A stretch of 58,126 nucleotides of DNA from Flavobacterium salilacus subsp. salilacus (GTDB taxonomy: Bacteria > Bacteroidota > Bacteroidia > Flavobacteriales > Flavobacteriaceae): contig NZ_SKBP01000013.1 of NCBI RefSeq assembly GCF_004634195.1, forward strand, positions 1 through 58,126, given 5' to 3'. This document shows positions 17,034 to 25,435 of this stretch, one piece after another; the stretch's first letter is position 1, and every line of letters starts with the position of its first letter. The notes beneath the pieces were generated by a model. The model worked only from the letters and a program-made list of their open reading frames with translations. It had not been told where the DNA came from and did no database searches. Position numbers and translations under genes: made by a program.

Positions 17034-19649
17034 ATGAAGCATATATTTTCAGCATGCTTTTTAGTATTTAGTCTGAGTTTGTTTTCACAGCAAATTTCTC
17101 TTTCAGTAAACCAAAACACCACTTTAAAAGAGATATTCAGCCAAATAGAACAGCAGACCGAATATAAGTTTGCCTTTATTGACCGGATTGACCTCAACCA
17201 AAAGTACCTCAAGGAGAACATTACTTTAAATGATACCGGAATACAACCCATATTGCAGGTGCTAAGTAAAAACTTGCCACTACAGTTTGCCATAGTAGGT
17301 GATAATATAACTGTAAAACAAGTAGTTGAAACACAAAAACAAAAGACTTATATTTTATCAGGCACTATTTTGGATGATCAGCAATTACCTCTTCCGGGAG
17401 TTGGTATATATATCCGGGAAACAAAGTCGTGGGCAAGTACAGATGAAAATGGCAAGTTTTCCCTTAACCTTCCGTCAGGAGGCTACACGCTGACTATAAA
17501 CTACATAGGGTTTCAAGAAAGAGAAGAGAAAATCAACCTTTCAAAAAACACAACCATCAAAATCAGTATGAAGGAAAACATACAGACCCTTAAAGAAGTG
17601 GTAATTAACCAGAATAAAAAAGCTACAGATATACGAAAAACACAAATGAGTGTTAACAGTTTGACAATGAGCGAAATTAAGCAAATTCCCGTTGCCATGG
17701 GAGAGCCGGACCTGCTCAAATCTCTCATGACTTTGCCGGGCGTTACCAATGCCGGAGAGCTCTCGTCGGGGTTTAATGTTCGGGGCGGTGCTGCCGACCA
17801 AAACCTGGTGCTGCTGGATGGCGCACCAATATATGGCGATTCGCACATGATGGGTTTCTTTTCAGTTTTCAATGCCGATGTAGTTAAAAGTATGGATTTA
17901 TATAAAGGAGGCATCCCCTCAAAATATGGCGGTCGCGTCTCTTCCATACTCGATGTACACCAACAAACCGGGCGGTATGACAGTATTCGGGTTAATGGCG
18001 GTATAGGTCTTATATCAAGCAAGCTGATGGTAGAAGGTCCCGTAAAAAAAGATGTAAGTTCGTTTATGGTGGCAGGGCGCACCTCTTACGCACACTTGTT
18101 TTTAAAGCTGGCTAATAATGATAACTCCGCAATGTTTTATGATATAAACGGAAGGTTCAATTATAAGATTAACGATAATAACAGCCTGCATTTTTCAGGT
18201 TATATAGGTAGTGATGTTTTTGATATTGGAAACAATTTCTCCAGCAACTTTGGTAATACTATGGCTAACCTGAACTGGAAACACACCTTCACTGAGAAAA
18301 TGCATACCAACCTGTCGCTGTTTTACAGCGATTACAAGTTTGGGCTTGGTGTAGATGCGGAGAGCTTGGACTGGGACAGTGCCATAAAAAGCTACGGGCT
18401 AAAATATGACTGGAAATATCAGGTAGCGGAAAAGCTAAATTTTAATTACGGACTGGAGACTACGTATTATGATTTCAATCCGGGTACCCTAAAACCCCAT
18501 GGCAGCAGTTCCCAATTCAATTACCAGCAATTTGCCAAAAAATATGCTCTGGAACCATCGGCGTACTTAGATATTGAACATGAAATTACCGATAAACTTA
18601 ATTTGCGCTACGGTGTGCGCTACAGTATGTTTTACCGCTTTGGAGCTGAAGAAATAAGCACCTATGCCGATAACAGCCCGATAACCTATAATCCTGTTTA
18701 CGGTATATATGAAGAGGCTGTACCCACAGGAAGTATATCCTATGGCAGGGGCGAAAAGATTGCCGACTTTAACAACTTAGAGCCAAGAGCTGCCTTGTCG
18801 TATGCTTTAAATGATGATAACTCATTTAAAGCGAGCTATAATCGTATGGCACAATACATACACATTTTGTCCAATAGCCAGTCACCCCTGCCCATGAATG
18901 TTTGGACACCCAGTGGGCCCTATACAAAACCGCAGTTGCTGGACCAGTTTGCAGTGGGCTATTTCAGGAACTTTAAAAATAAAGAATACTCGCTGGAAAC
19001 AGAAGTGTTTTATAAGAAGCTGCAAAACAGGATTGATTATGTAGATGGGGCAGATATTTTTGCAAACAATAATATAGAGCGAGCGCTATTAAATGGTAAA
19101 GGGCGGTCGTACGGGCTGGAAATGCTGTTGCGTAAAAATACAGGCGCACTTACAGGATGGGTTTCCTATACTTTGTCCAGAGCAGAACAAAAAACAGCAG
19201 GAAGAACCCCCGAAGAGCCGGGTGTTGCCAATGGCGAATGGTATTTATCAGTTTACGATAAACTGCATAACCTGAATATAACCGGAAATTATGAATATAG
19301 CCCAAAGTGGTCTTTCAGTGCTAATTTTACGTTGCAATCGGGCAGACCCGTAACTTACCCGAATGGTTATTTTGATTTTGGAGGACTTCAAATTCCTAAC
19401 TATGCCGCAAGAAATGAAAACAGGCTGCTGGCATACCATCACCTCGATTTGGCGGCTACCTATACCCCTAAACCTGAAAGGAAAAAAGGTTGGCAAAGCC
19501 AGTGGGTATTCAGCATATACAATGTTTACGGCAGGAAAAACGCAGCATCAATATTATTCGGAAGCAATGAAGATACCGGTGTTAATGAGGCAGTACGGCT
19601 GTCAATTTTTGGAATTATACCCAGTGTGTCCTATAACTTTAAATTTTAG
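17034..19649 (+). CDS. STN-domain TonB-dependent outer membrane receptor
   Basis: This 871-residue protein has a signal peptide (1-18). An STN (secretin/TonB N-terminal) signalling domain at about 22-95 starts at ISLSVNQNTTLKEIFSQIEQ. A carboxypeptidase-regulatory-like domain at about 107-185 carries LSGTILDDQQLPLPGVGIYI. A plug domain lies at about 205-320 (MGEPDLLKSLMTLPGV, FNVRGGAADQNLVLLDGAPI), and a C-terminal beta-barrel runs to 871, with the final Phe typical of outer membrane proteins. The STN domain signals to FecR-type anti-sigma factors, and the upstream genes supply exactly those partners. The barrel imports a ligand with TonB energy. The substrate is not evident. It is translated 5 bp before a DUF4249 lipoprotein, a common companion of this receptor subtype. 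Confidence 0.93.
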   Translation: MKHIFSACFLVFSLSLFSQQISLSVNQNTTLKEIFSQIEQQTEYKFAFIDRIDLNQKYLKENITLNDTGIQPILQVLSKNLPLQFAIVGDNITVKQVVETQKQKTYILSGTILDDQQLPLPGVGIYIRETKSWASTDENGKFSLNLPSGGYTLTINYIGFQEREEKINLSKNTTIKISMKENIQTLKEVVINQNKKATDIRKTQMSVNSLTMSEIKQIPVAMGEPDLLKSLMTLPGVTNAGELSSGFNVRGGAADQNLVLLDGAPIYGDSHMMGFFSVFNADVVKSMDLYKGGIPSKYGGRVSSILDVHQQTGRYDSIRVNGGIGLISSKLMVEGPVKKDVSSFMVAGRTSYAHLFLKLANNDNSAMFYDINGRFNYKINDNNSLHFSGYIGSDVFDIGNNFSSNFGNTMANLNWKHTFTEKMHTNLSLFYSDYKFGLGVDAESLDWDSAIKSYGLKYDWKYQVAEKLNFNYGLETTYYDFNPGTLKPHGSSSQFNYQQFAKKYALEPSAYLDIEHEITDKLNLRYGVRYSMFYRFGAEEISTYADNSPITYNPVYGIYEEAVPTGSISYGRGEKIADFNNLEPRAALSYALNDDNSFKASYNRMAQYIHILSNSQSPLPMNVWTPSGPYTKPQLLDQFAVGYFRNFKNKEYSLETEVFYKKLQNRIDYVDGADIFANNNIERALLNGKGRSYGLEMLLRKNTGALTGWVSYTLSRAEQKTAGRTPEEPGVANGEWYLSVYDKLHNLNITGNYEYSPKWSFSANFTLQSGRPVTYPNGYFDFGGLQIPNYAARNENRLLAYHHLDLAATYTPKPERKKGWQSQWVFSIYNVYGRKNAASILFGSNEDTGVNEAVRLSIFGIIPSVSYNFKF

Positions 19650-19654
19650 TCATT

Positions 19655-20488
19655 ATGAAAAATAATATAGTTTTTACAAAAAAGATATTTAACTGTTTTG
19701 CTATCCTGTTTTGCCTGAGCCTTATTTCATGTGAAGATGTTATAGAGGTAGATTTGGACACCGGCGAGGACAAAGTGGTTATTGACGCGGAGATATTGTG
19801 GCAAAAAGGTACTGATGGCGCACTGCAAACCATAAATATTAGCCGTATGGCGGCATATTACAACCCCAACCCGCCTAAAGTATCGGGCGCGCAGGTATAT
19901 ATAGAAAATACAGATGGTATAGTATTCACTTTTAATGAAACGGATGAGCAGGGTACCTATGTATGTACCAATTTTATTCCTGAGCTTCACAAAACATATA
20001 CTTTATATGTAGAAACAGACGGGCAGGTATATACCGCTACGGAAACAATGATTCCTGTATCGGAAATTAACAGGATAGAACAAGAGCAAAACGGAGGTTT
20101 TACAGGAGATGAAATGGAAGTAGCTGTCTTTTTTAATGATCCTGTTGGCGAACCTAACTATTATCTTACCAGTTTTACTACTGATATTTTGCCTTATCCT
20201 GATTACGAATTAACAGAAGACGAACTGTATGACGGTAATGAGATAAAGAATGATTTTTCTGAGGATAAGCTTAAACAGGGCACTTCACTTGAAATTACAC
20301 TACGCGGTATTTCACAGCAGTTTCATAATTATATGAACCTAATACTTGAGGCTACCGACAGCAGTCCGTTTTCTACACCGCCTGCCAACATAAAAGGCAA
20401 TATTTTGAACCAAAATAATACCGGAAGTGAAGCGCTTGGATATTTTAGGCTATGCGAATCAGACACCAGGTACTATGTTGTTCAATAG
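19655..20488 (+). CDS. DUF4249-family lipoprotein, partner of the TonB receptor
   Basis: This 277-residue protein has a lipoprotein signal: hydrophobic residues 11-25 followed by C26 in SLISCEDVIEVDLDTG. The conserved DUF4249 start (CEDVIEVDL) is followed by Ig-like beta structure with AAYYNPNPPKVSGAQVYIEN and a later F-N-D-P stretch. Most family members are encoded directly downstream of a TonB receptor, as here (5-bp spacing), and probably sit on the outer membrane as a cap or ligand-binding partner, in the way SusD does for SusC. No structure-based function is known to me. A hairpin terminator follows 124 bp downstream. Confidence 0.88.
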   Translation: MKNNIVFTKKIFNCFAILFCLSLISCEDVIEVDLDTGEDKVVIDAEILWQKGTDGALQTINISRMAAYYNPNPPKVSGAQVYIENTDGIVFTFNETDEQGTYVCTNFIPELHKTYTLYVETDGQVYTATETMIPVSEINRIEQEQNGGFTGDEMEVAVFFNDPVGEPNYYLTSFTTDILPYPDYELTEDELYDGNEIKNDFSEDKLKQGTSLEITLRGISQQFHNYMNLILEATDSSPFSTPPANIKGNILNQNNTGSEALGYFRLCESDTRYYVVQ

Positions 20489-20611
20489 ACCCATACTATT
20501 TCATTGTTCGGAAAGTATTTATATTGAACTGATTTTCATTGAGGTTGGCAACGGCAAATAAATCGCCCATGCGCTCGTTTGCCTTTCAAAGAGATAATCA
20601 TTATAAACCCA

Positions 20612-20652
20612 TACAACCTGCCGAGTTATTTCACCCGGCAGGTTGTATTTTT
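20612..20652 (+). terminator. Bidirectional hairpin terminator between convergent genes
   Basis: A 12-bp perfect stem, TACAACCTGCCG (20612-20623) / CGGCAGGTTGTA (20636-20647), has a 12-nt loop and is followed on the plus strand by TTTTT. It lies between the DUF4249 gene (+) and the NTF2-like gene (-), and can end both transcripts. Confidence 0.85.
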
Positions 20653-20656
20653 CAGA

Positions 20657-21172
20657 TTACTTTTTCAGTTTCGCTATTACAGTATCTTCATATTTAGCCT
20701 TAAGCGGCAAAATCTCTTTGGTAACCTCGTTTGGCACTGTCATAGAGAGTACATAATGCTTTATTTTCCATTCGTTGCCCTCCTTTTCCAAAACGCCCGA
20801 ACCTCGACATACCTTCATCCAGGTATCCAAAAGTTCGTCAAACCAAGCCGTTTTACCGTCTTTACTAAAATAAATATTACGCTCAAGAGTTTTAAAATCC
20901 CATGCTTTGCCTTTATCAAAATGCGGTTTGGCAAAAATGGCAAAAGCCTTTTTATCCCAATTCTCTTTGGCATCCGTACCAATAAAATAACCATCATCGG
21001 CTATTTTGCTAAAATAACCAGTATAGTCGGCATTTGCAGCAGCAACGTGCCAGTCGTTTAACAGCGCATTAATAATCTCTTTCTCATTTTCGGCAGTAAC
21101 GGCAGGTTTTGTATTTATAAAAGCATTGCAAGCAACAATTGCAAGAGATAAAAAAAGAAACAGCTTTTTCAT
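20657..21172 (-). CDS. Exported NTF2/SnoaL-like protein
   Basis: This 171-residue protein has a hydrophobic export signal (1-17). C15 in AIVACNAF is a weak lipobox, so it is either a lipoprotein or a cleaved secreted protein. Residues about 30-150 match the SnoaL/DUF4440 pattern of NTF2-like folds: an N-terminal helix (ALLNDWHVAAANADYTGYFS), DDGYFIGTDAKENWDK, a strand with TAWFDELLDTW and a closing strand in WKIKHYVLSMTVPNEV. Family members are small ligand-binding or enzymatic pockets, and the name alone does not set a substrate. It stands alone on the minus strand between a terminator and the ammonium transporter. Confidence 0.8.
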   Translation of the reverse strand: MKKLFLFLSLAIVACNAFINTKPAVTAENEKEIINALLNDWHVAAANADYTGYFSKIADDGYFIGTDAKENWDKKAFAIFAKPHFDKGKAWDFKTLERNIYFSKDGKTAWFDELLDTWMKVCRGSGVLEKEGNEWKIKHYVLSMTVPNEVTKEILPLKAKYEDTVIAKLKK

Positions 21173-21243
21173 TTGGATAGAGTTTTGAGACCAATATACA
21201 AATAAGCTGTCTATTTTTAACCTGTCATAATATAGCCGATAAA

Positions 21244-22590
21244 CTAAGAAAGCATTTCGCCGTGTTGCGAAATATCCAGCCCCTGCTCTTCCGCCTCTTC
21301 CGAAACACGAAGCGGAATAAACAAGTTGGTAAATTTATACAACAGCATTGCCCCGAAGAAAGAGAATACAGCCACCAATATAAGTGCCAGCATGTGATGC
21401 CCGAAAACACCCCAACCGCCATGCAGCAGGCTGGCATTTTCGCCTTCGGCAAAAACAGCGGTTAGTATCATCCCCATAATACCGCCCACACCGTGGCAGG
21501 CAAAAACATCAAGTGTATCGTCAATACGTTTAAGGCTTTTCCAGTGCATCATAACGTTAGATACTATAGCGGCGGCAAACCCGAAAAACATACTTTTTGG
21601 GACAGATACAAAACCCGCAGCGGGGGTAATTGCCACAAGCCCTACCACAGCACCTATGCACGCCCCCATAGCCGATACTTTACGACCGTTGAGCCTGTCG
21701 AAAAATACCCATGTAAGCATCGCCGCAGCCGAAGCAATAGTAGTAGTGGCAAAAGCCATAGCACTGGTATGATTGGCAGCCAGTGCCGAACCTGCATTAA
21801 AACCAAACCACCCGAACCAAAGCATGCCTGTACCCAGCAGTACAAAAGGTATATTGGTAGGAATATGCTCTACATTTTTGCGTTTACCCAATACCAGTAC
21901 ACCTGCAATAGCAGCAAAACCGGCACTCATGTGTACTACAGTACCGCCTGCAAAATCTTTAACACCAAAGTAACTGCCCAGCAGTCCGTTGGGATGCCAC
22001 ACCATGTGGCATAACGGGGCATATATTACTATAGAGAAAAGACATATAAATAACAGGAATGATATAAACCTGATACGCTCGGCAAGTGCACCCGTAATAA
22101 TGGCGGGTGTAATTACGGCAAACTTCATTTGGAAAAGGGCGAAGAGTATAAACGGAATGGTGCTTGCCATTTGTGCATGCGGGTGCTCATCTACAGAATC
22201 GAAAAAAGCAAAATCGAGAGGGTTGCCTATAATGCCGTAATATGTACCGTCGATAGTAATGCCTATGGGACTGCCAAATGACAAACTGAAACCAACGGTT
22301 ACCCACAGCATACTGATTACCCCAAGGCAGATAAAACTCTTTAGCATGGTAGAAATAACATTTTTTTTACCTACCATACCGCCGTAAAAAAACGAAAGAC
22401 CAGGGGTCATGAGCAGTACAAGGCACGAAGCAGTAAGTAACCACGCTACATCGGCGGGTACAATAGTGTCGGTACTGTTAAACTCGTTAGAAGCAGTTAC
22501 GGAGGTATGCTCCCAAAATAACCCTGTTAAGCAAACGGCAGCTGTAATAATAAAGGCTATTATCCAGCGTTTTTCTATTTTTTTACTCAT
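21244..22590 (-). CDS. amtB: Ammonium transporter (Amt family)
   Basis: This 448-residue protein has about 11-12 membrane segments. The Amt signatures are present: TPGLSFFYGGMVGKKNVIST near residue 63, FAGGTVVHMSAGFAA with the first pore histidine, and CHGVGGIMGMILTAVFA with the second. The C-terminal cytoplasmic tail is short (SEEAEEQGLDISQHGE) and ends in the usual Amt pattern. Role: ammonium uptake through the inner membrane, normally gated by a GlnK/PII protein. No glnK is next to it, which is unusual for Amt loci. It lies 66 bp downstream of the restriction cassette on the same strand, with a GC-rich hairpin touching its start codon. Confidence 0.95.
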   Translation of the reverse strand: MSKKIEKRWIIAFIITAAVCLTGLFWEHTSVTASNEFNSTDTIVPADVAWLLTASCLVLLMTPGLSFFYGGMVGKKNVISTMLKSFICLGVISMLWVTVGFSLSFGSPIGITIDGTYYGIIGNPLDFAFFDSVDEHPHAQMASTIPFILFALFQMKFAVITPAIITGALAERIRFISFLLFICLFSIVIYAPLCHMVWHPNGLLGSYFGVKDFAGGTVVHMSAGFAAIAGVLVLGKRKNVEHIPTNIPFVLLGTGMLWFGWFGFNAGSALAANHTSAMAFATTTIASAAAMLTWVFFDRLNGRKVSAMGACIGAVVGLVAITPAAGFVSVPKSMFFGFAAAIVSNVMMHWKSLKRIDDTLDVFACHGVGGIMGMILTAVFAEGENASLLHGGWGVFGHHMLALILVAVFSFFGAMLLYKFTNLFIPLRVSEEAEEQGLDISQHGEMLS

Positions 22591-22591
22591 A

Positions 22592-22611
22592 ACCCCTATT
22601 TTTATAGGGGT
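22592..22611 (-). promoter_or_regulatory. Hairpin directly upstream of the amtB start codon
   Basis: ACCCCTAT (22592-22599) and ATAGGGGT (22604-22611) form an 8-bp perfect stem with a 4-nt T/A loop, ending one base before the amtB ATG. No T run follows on the minus strand, so it is a poor terminator. It could limit translation or be a protein-binding site. Confidence 0.45.
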
Positions 22612-22656
22612 AAAAATATAAAATTATATTTATATGTGATTGTTTGTGTTTAAAAT

Positions 22657-23067
22657 TTAGGGGTTGATTGTGTTTTTGATAACTTCTTCAACGCATTCGC
22701 TTAAGTTTTTCTTTATGTCATTGCTCCAAAAACGAAGCACCTTCCAGCCGTTAACTAAAAGGTGCTCATTTACCTCTTTATCTCTCTGTATATTACGAGT
22801 TATTTTCTTTTCCCAAAACTCAGCATTTGTAACAGGTTTTTTTCGTGTTTCCCAATCTTTGCCATGAAAAAATTCGCTATCTACAAATACCGCAACTTTA
22901 TATTTTTTAAAAGTAAAATCAGGTTTACCAAAAACTGTTTTGTCATTTTTTCTATACCGTAATCCCACCTTCCACATGGCTTTGCCCAGAGCAATCTCCT
23001 CTTTACTACCTGTGCTTTTTACGGCAGCCATATTTTTAGAGCGTTGTTCGGGAGTGTGGCGATCCAT
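22657..23067 (-). CDS. vsr: Very short patch repair (Vsr-type) endonuclease
   Basis: This 136-residue protein starts MDRHTPEQRSKNMAAVKSTG, the standard Vsr opening. GKPDFTFKKYKVAVFVDSEF provides the PD-(D/E)XK-like core, and FFHGKDW plus the C-terminal KVLRFWSNDIKKNLSE complete the fold. Vsr nicks T:G mismatches that arise when 5-methylcytosine deaminates at the sites of the partner methyltransferase. It lacks the cysteines that bind structural zinc in the E. coli enzyme, as is common in this branch of the family. Its start overlaps the stop codon of the preceding nuclease gene by one base (TAATG), so it is the last gene of the restriction operon. Confidence 0.92.
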   Translation of the reverse strand: MDRHTPEQRSKNMAAVKSTGSKEEIALGKAMWKVGLRYRKNDKTVFGKPDFTFKKYKVAVFVDSEFFHGKDWETRKKPVTNAEFWEKKITRNIQRDKEVNEHLLVNGWKVLRFWSNDIKKNLSECVEEVIKNTINP

Positions 23068-23696
23068 TAAAAATTTAATACTTTTTTTGCTTTATCTAAT
23101 GTAATCACTTGATTACTTTTTATGACTTTTACTGTGGGAGGTTCTGAAAATTTATATTCTTTTAAACTCTTGATTAAATCATTAAATTCATCACTTGTTG
23201 CTACAATAACATTGTCAAGTCCTATTACGTCTCCCGATTTTATTTTTGCTTTTACACTTAGGGCTTCTGAGGGTTCTAAAGTTATTAAATAGCTTAGAGC
23301 TTTTCTGTGGACATATTTTAATGCGATAGCTTCTAAATCTGCTTGTTTATATCTTTCTCTTAAACTTGTTTTTGCAGAAATACATATTGGTCCTCTTTCG
23401 TCTGTATAAAACATTAAGTCATATATTACATTTGGTACAAATGCTACTTTTGCACTAATGTAAACAGGCAACATTTTTTCACGTATAAACAGGGTTGCTA
23501 ATATATATTCAAATATTTTTCCATTTTGGTTATTAGATAAGTTACCGGACTCTTTATATATATTCCAACAATGAGATATATATTCTGAAGGAGTATTATA
23601 TTTTATGCTTAAAAAGTCTGGAAATAAACTTTCAAATATTTGTCCGGTTTTATTTCCCAGACCTACGGTTATTCCTAATTGATTTAACACACTCAT
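23067..23696 (-). CDS. Candidate type II restriction endonuclease
   Basis: This 209-residue protein lies between a C5-cytosine methyltransferase and vsr, and overlaps both (4 bp and 1 bp). The candidate PD-(D/E)XK core runs from YDLMFYTDERGPICISAKTS: an Asp near residue 114 and an S-x-K after a hydrophobic strand, followed by LRERYKQAD, a helix pattern seen in several type II enzymes. NGKIFEYILATLF near 60-72 may provide the N-terminal acidic helix. Position makes a restriction endonuclease the clear choice, but I cannot name the recognition family. It would cut unmodified DNA at the site protected by the partner methyltransferase. Confidence 0.75.
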   Translation of the reverse strand: MSVLNQLGITVGLGNKTGQIFESLFPDFLSIKYNTPSEYISHCWNIYKESGNLSNNQNGKIFEYILATLFIREKMLPVYISAKVAFVPNVIYDLMFYTDERGPICISAKTSLRERYKQADLEAIALKYVHRKALSYLITLEPSEALSVKAKIKSGDVIGLDNVIVATSDEFNDLIKSLKEYKFSEPPTVKVIKSNQVITLDKAKKVLNF

Positions 23697-24946
23697 ATTT
23701 CAAGTTTTTTTATTATTTCTTTTGCAGTCGCTTGTATTGCCGGAACTGCAACTGAGTTTCCAAACTGTTTGTAAGCCGATGCATCTGCAACGGGAATAAT
23801 AAAGCTGTCAGGGAAACCTTGAAGTCTCGCCCACTCACGGGGTGTCATTTTTCTTATCCCTTCTCTGTTTACTTCACCTTTTATGTGGGTTGTTGGTGTA
23901 AAGTCTGTAATTCGATGGTCAAGAACTAAATTTCTTTCTCTGCCCATTCCTCCTACAACAATAGCATTTGCGATACCATTATCAGGAATAATAGTATAAC
24001 CAAAACCATTGCCTTTACTCTCATGCCTTGCTTTATGGTTATATAATGTTTGAAGGTATTGTGTTGAAAGGTAATATTTAGTAGGAACAGCTTTTTCCTC
24101 TTTTATTTTGGAAAAAGAAACCTTTTCGCCTGTTGGTTCAGGGTATTTAAATTCATTTATGTCTAAATCGTTTCTGAAACCGACAATAAAAATTCTCTCA
24201 CGATTTTGTGGTACACCAAAATCTTTAGCATTCAAAATTTTAGGTTCAGGAACATAATATCCTAAATCATTTCTCAGCACGTTAAGAATGGTTGCTAATG
24301 TTTTGCCTCCATTATGATTTCTTAATCCTTTTACATTTTCAAGGAAAACAGCTTTTGGTTTTTTTCTCTTTATAATTTCAGCAACGTCAAAAAACAAAGT
24401 TCCTCTGGTGTCTTCAAATCCTCCACGCTTTCCTGCAATAGAAAAAGCCTGACATGGAAACCCTGCACATAATACATCAAAATCATCAGGAATATAACTT
24501 TTTGTTTCTTCTTTAGTTATATCTCCAAAGGGCACTTCGCCAAAATTTGCTCTGTATGTCTTTTGCGCATTAATATCCCATTCGGATGTAAATACACATT
24601 TACCACCCAAATTTTGAAGAGCAAGCCTAAATCCTCCTATCCCTGCAAATAAATCAATGAATTTAAAAGTATAGTTTTCCGGTGTGGGGAAAGGCACATT
24701 TTCCACCTCAAACAAAAGTTTTTGTATTGCAGCCTCACGAACCAGATTTAGTCCTTCTTCTTCATTTTTATAAGTAACAAGTCTATTTATATGTTTTTCC
24801 GCATCTTTTTTATAATGCTTGGCTGCACCATTTTTTATATTGTGCAGGTAATGTGTCGTTACAGCTTTGCTGTTATCTTCGGATTCAACAAATCTTATCT
24901 TAAACTTTTTTCCGTCAAGCTCAGTTATTGATAGTTCCTCTTTCAT
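23693..24946 (-). CDS. DNA (cytosine-5-)-methyltransferase, type II modification enzyme
   Basis: This 417-residue protein has an unusual N-terminal extension of about 90 residues before the catalytic domain. C5 motifs in order are FIDLFAGIGGFRLAL (I, 96-110), AGFPCQAFSIAG with the catalytic C165 (IV), FLENVKGL (VI), QNRERIFIVGF (VIII), REWARLQGFPDSF (IX) and YKQFGNSVAVPAI (X). The target recognition region lies between VIII and IX and includes VVGGMGRERNLVLDHRI. It transfers a methyl group to cytosine at the restriction site. It overlaps the controller gene by 4 bp (ATGA) and the nuclease gene by 4 bp. The sequence is visibly more AT-rich than the transporters on either side, consistent with acquisition by transfer. 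Confidence 0.95.
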   Translation of the reverse strand: MKEELSITELDGKKFKIRFVESEDNSKAVTTHYLHNIKNGAAKHYKKDAEKHINRLVTYKNEEEGLNLVREAAIQKLLFEVENVPFPTPENYTFKFIDLFAGIGGFRLALQNLGGKCVFTSEWDINAQKTYRANFGEVPFGDITKEETKSYIPDDFDVLCAGFPCQAFSIAGKRGGFEDTRGTLFFDVAEIIKRKKPKAVFLENVKGLRNHNGGKTLATILNVLRNDLGYYVPEPKILNAKDFGVPQNRERIFIVGFRNDLDINEFKYPEPTGEKVSFSKIKEEKAVPTKYYLSTQYLQTLYNHKARHESKGNGFGYTIIPDNGIANAIVVGGMGRERNLVLDHRITDFTPTTHIKGEVNREGIRKMTPREWARLQGFPDSFIIPVADASAYKQFGNSVAVPAIQATAKEIIKKLEI

Positions 24947-25164
24947 CGTTTAAAAATCTTGTCGTTAAAAAAAGTTGGAAAATCTATATCAAGATTTATA
25001 ATGATTTTTTCTATTATCTTGATTGATACATTTCTTTTTCCCTTTTCTATATCTGAGATATAGTTTCTGTCTACATTAGATATATTAGCCAGATGTTCAA
25101 TGGAATAGCCTTTTTCTTCGCGAAGCGCTTTAACTTTTAATCCAAATTTTTCTTTGATATCCAT
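24943..25164 (-). CDS. XRE-family controller-type regulator of the restriction cassette
   Basis: From the ATG at 25164 this is a 73-residue helix-turn-helix protein (MDIKEKFGLKVKALREEKGY, then SIEHLANISNVDRNYISDIE, then KGKRNVSIKIIEKI), the size and form of restriction-modification C proteins. A longer frame opens at 25218, but its extra residues (SIVGGSIVG) are encoded by the DNA direct repeats that look like an operator, so I prefer the inner start. C proteins bind their own promoter, first activating and later repressing it, to let methylation precede restriction. The stop overlaps the methyltransferase start by 4 bp, so all four cassette genes are translationally linked. Confidence 0.88.
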   Translation of the reverse strand: MDIKEKFGLKVKALREEKGYSIEHLANISNVDRNYISDIEKGKRNVSIKIIEKIIINLDIDFPTFFNDKIFKR

Positions 25165-25185
25165 ATTTTTTAAAATTATCGTTGT

Positions 25186-25213
25186 GCCTACAATTGACCC
25201 GCCTACAATTGAC
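25186..25213. promoter_or_regulatory. Direct repeats, candidate C-protein operator
   Basis: The 13-bp sequence GCCTACAATTGAC occurs exactly twice, at 25186-25198 and 25201-25213, with starts 15 bp apart, 22-49 bp upstream of the preferred controller start (25164). Each copy holds the palindrome CAATTG. Paired sites at this spacing upstream of an XRE controller are the usual C-box arrangement. Confidence 0.6.
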
Positions 25214-25435
25214 AGCATAAAAATTTATTTTTCAACATTTATTTTTTACGTTAGGGCAGTTCTTTGTTTTGAAATCTTCAAAAAAATTTACTTCTATTGT
25301 ATATAAAGACAATGGTTAATGATTTTGATACTTTTTTAGTCTAAAAACTATTTTTCCTTTATTTTTACCGCGCAGAAATACATTTTCTGTAAAAACACGT
25401 TAAAAAAACACAATACCAAAAAAAAGAGAAGCCCT

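Noticed and set aside
20579..21061. 160-codon plus-strand frame opposite the NTF2-like gene
   Set aside because: It reads through a terminator hairpin and is antisense to a gene with signal peptide and fold pattern.
22657..25218. Mobile element carrying the restriction cassette
   Set aside because: No integrase, transposase, flanking repeat or tRNA target was found at its ends; only base composition suggests transfer.
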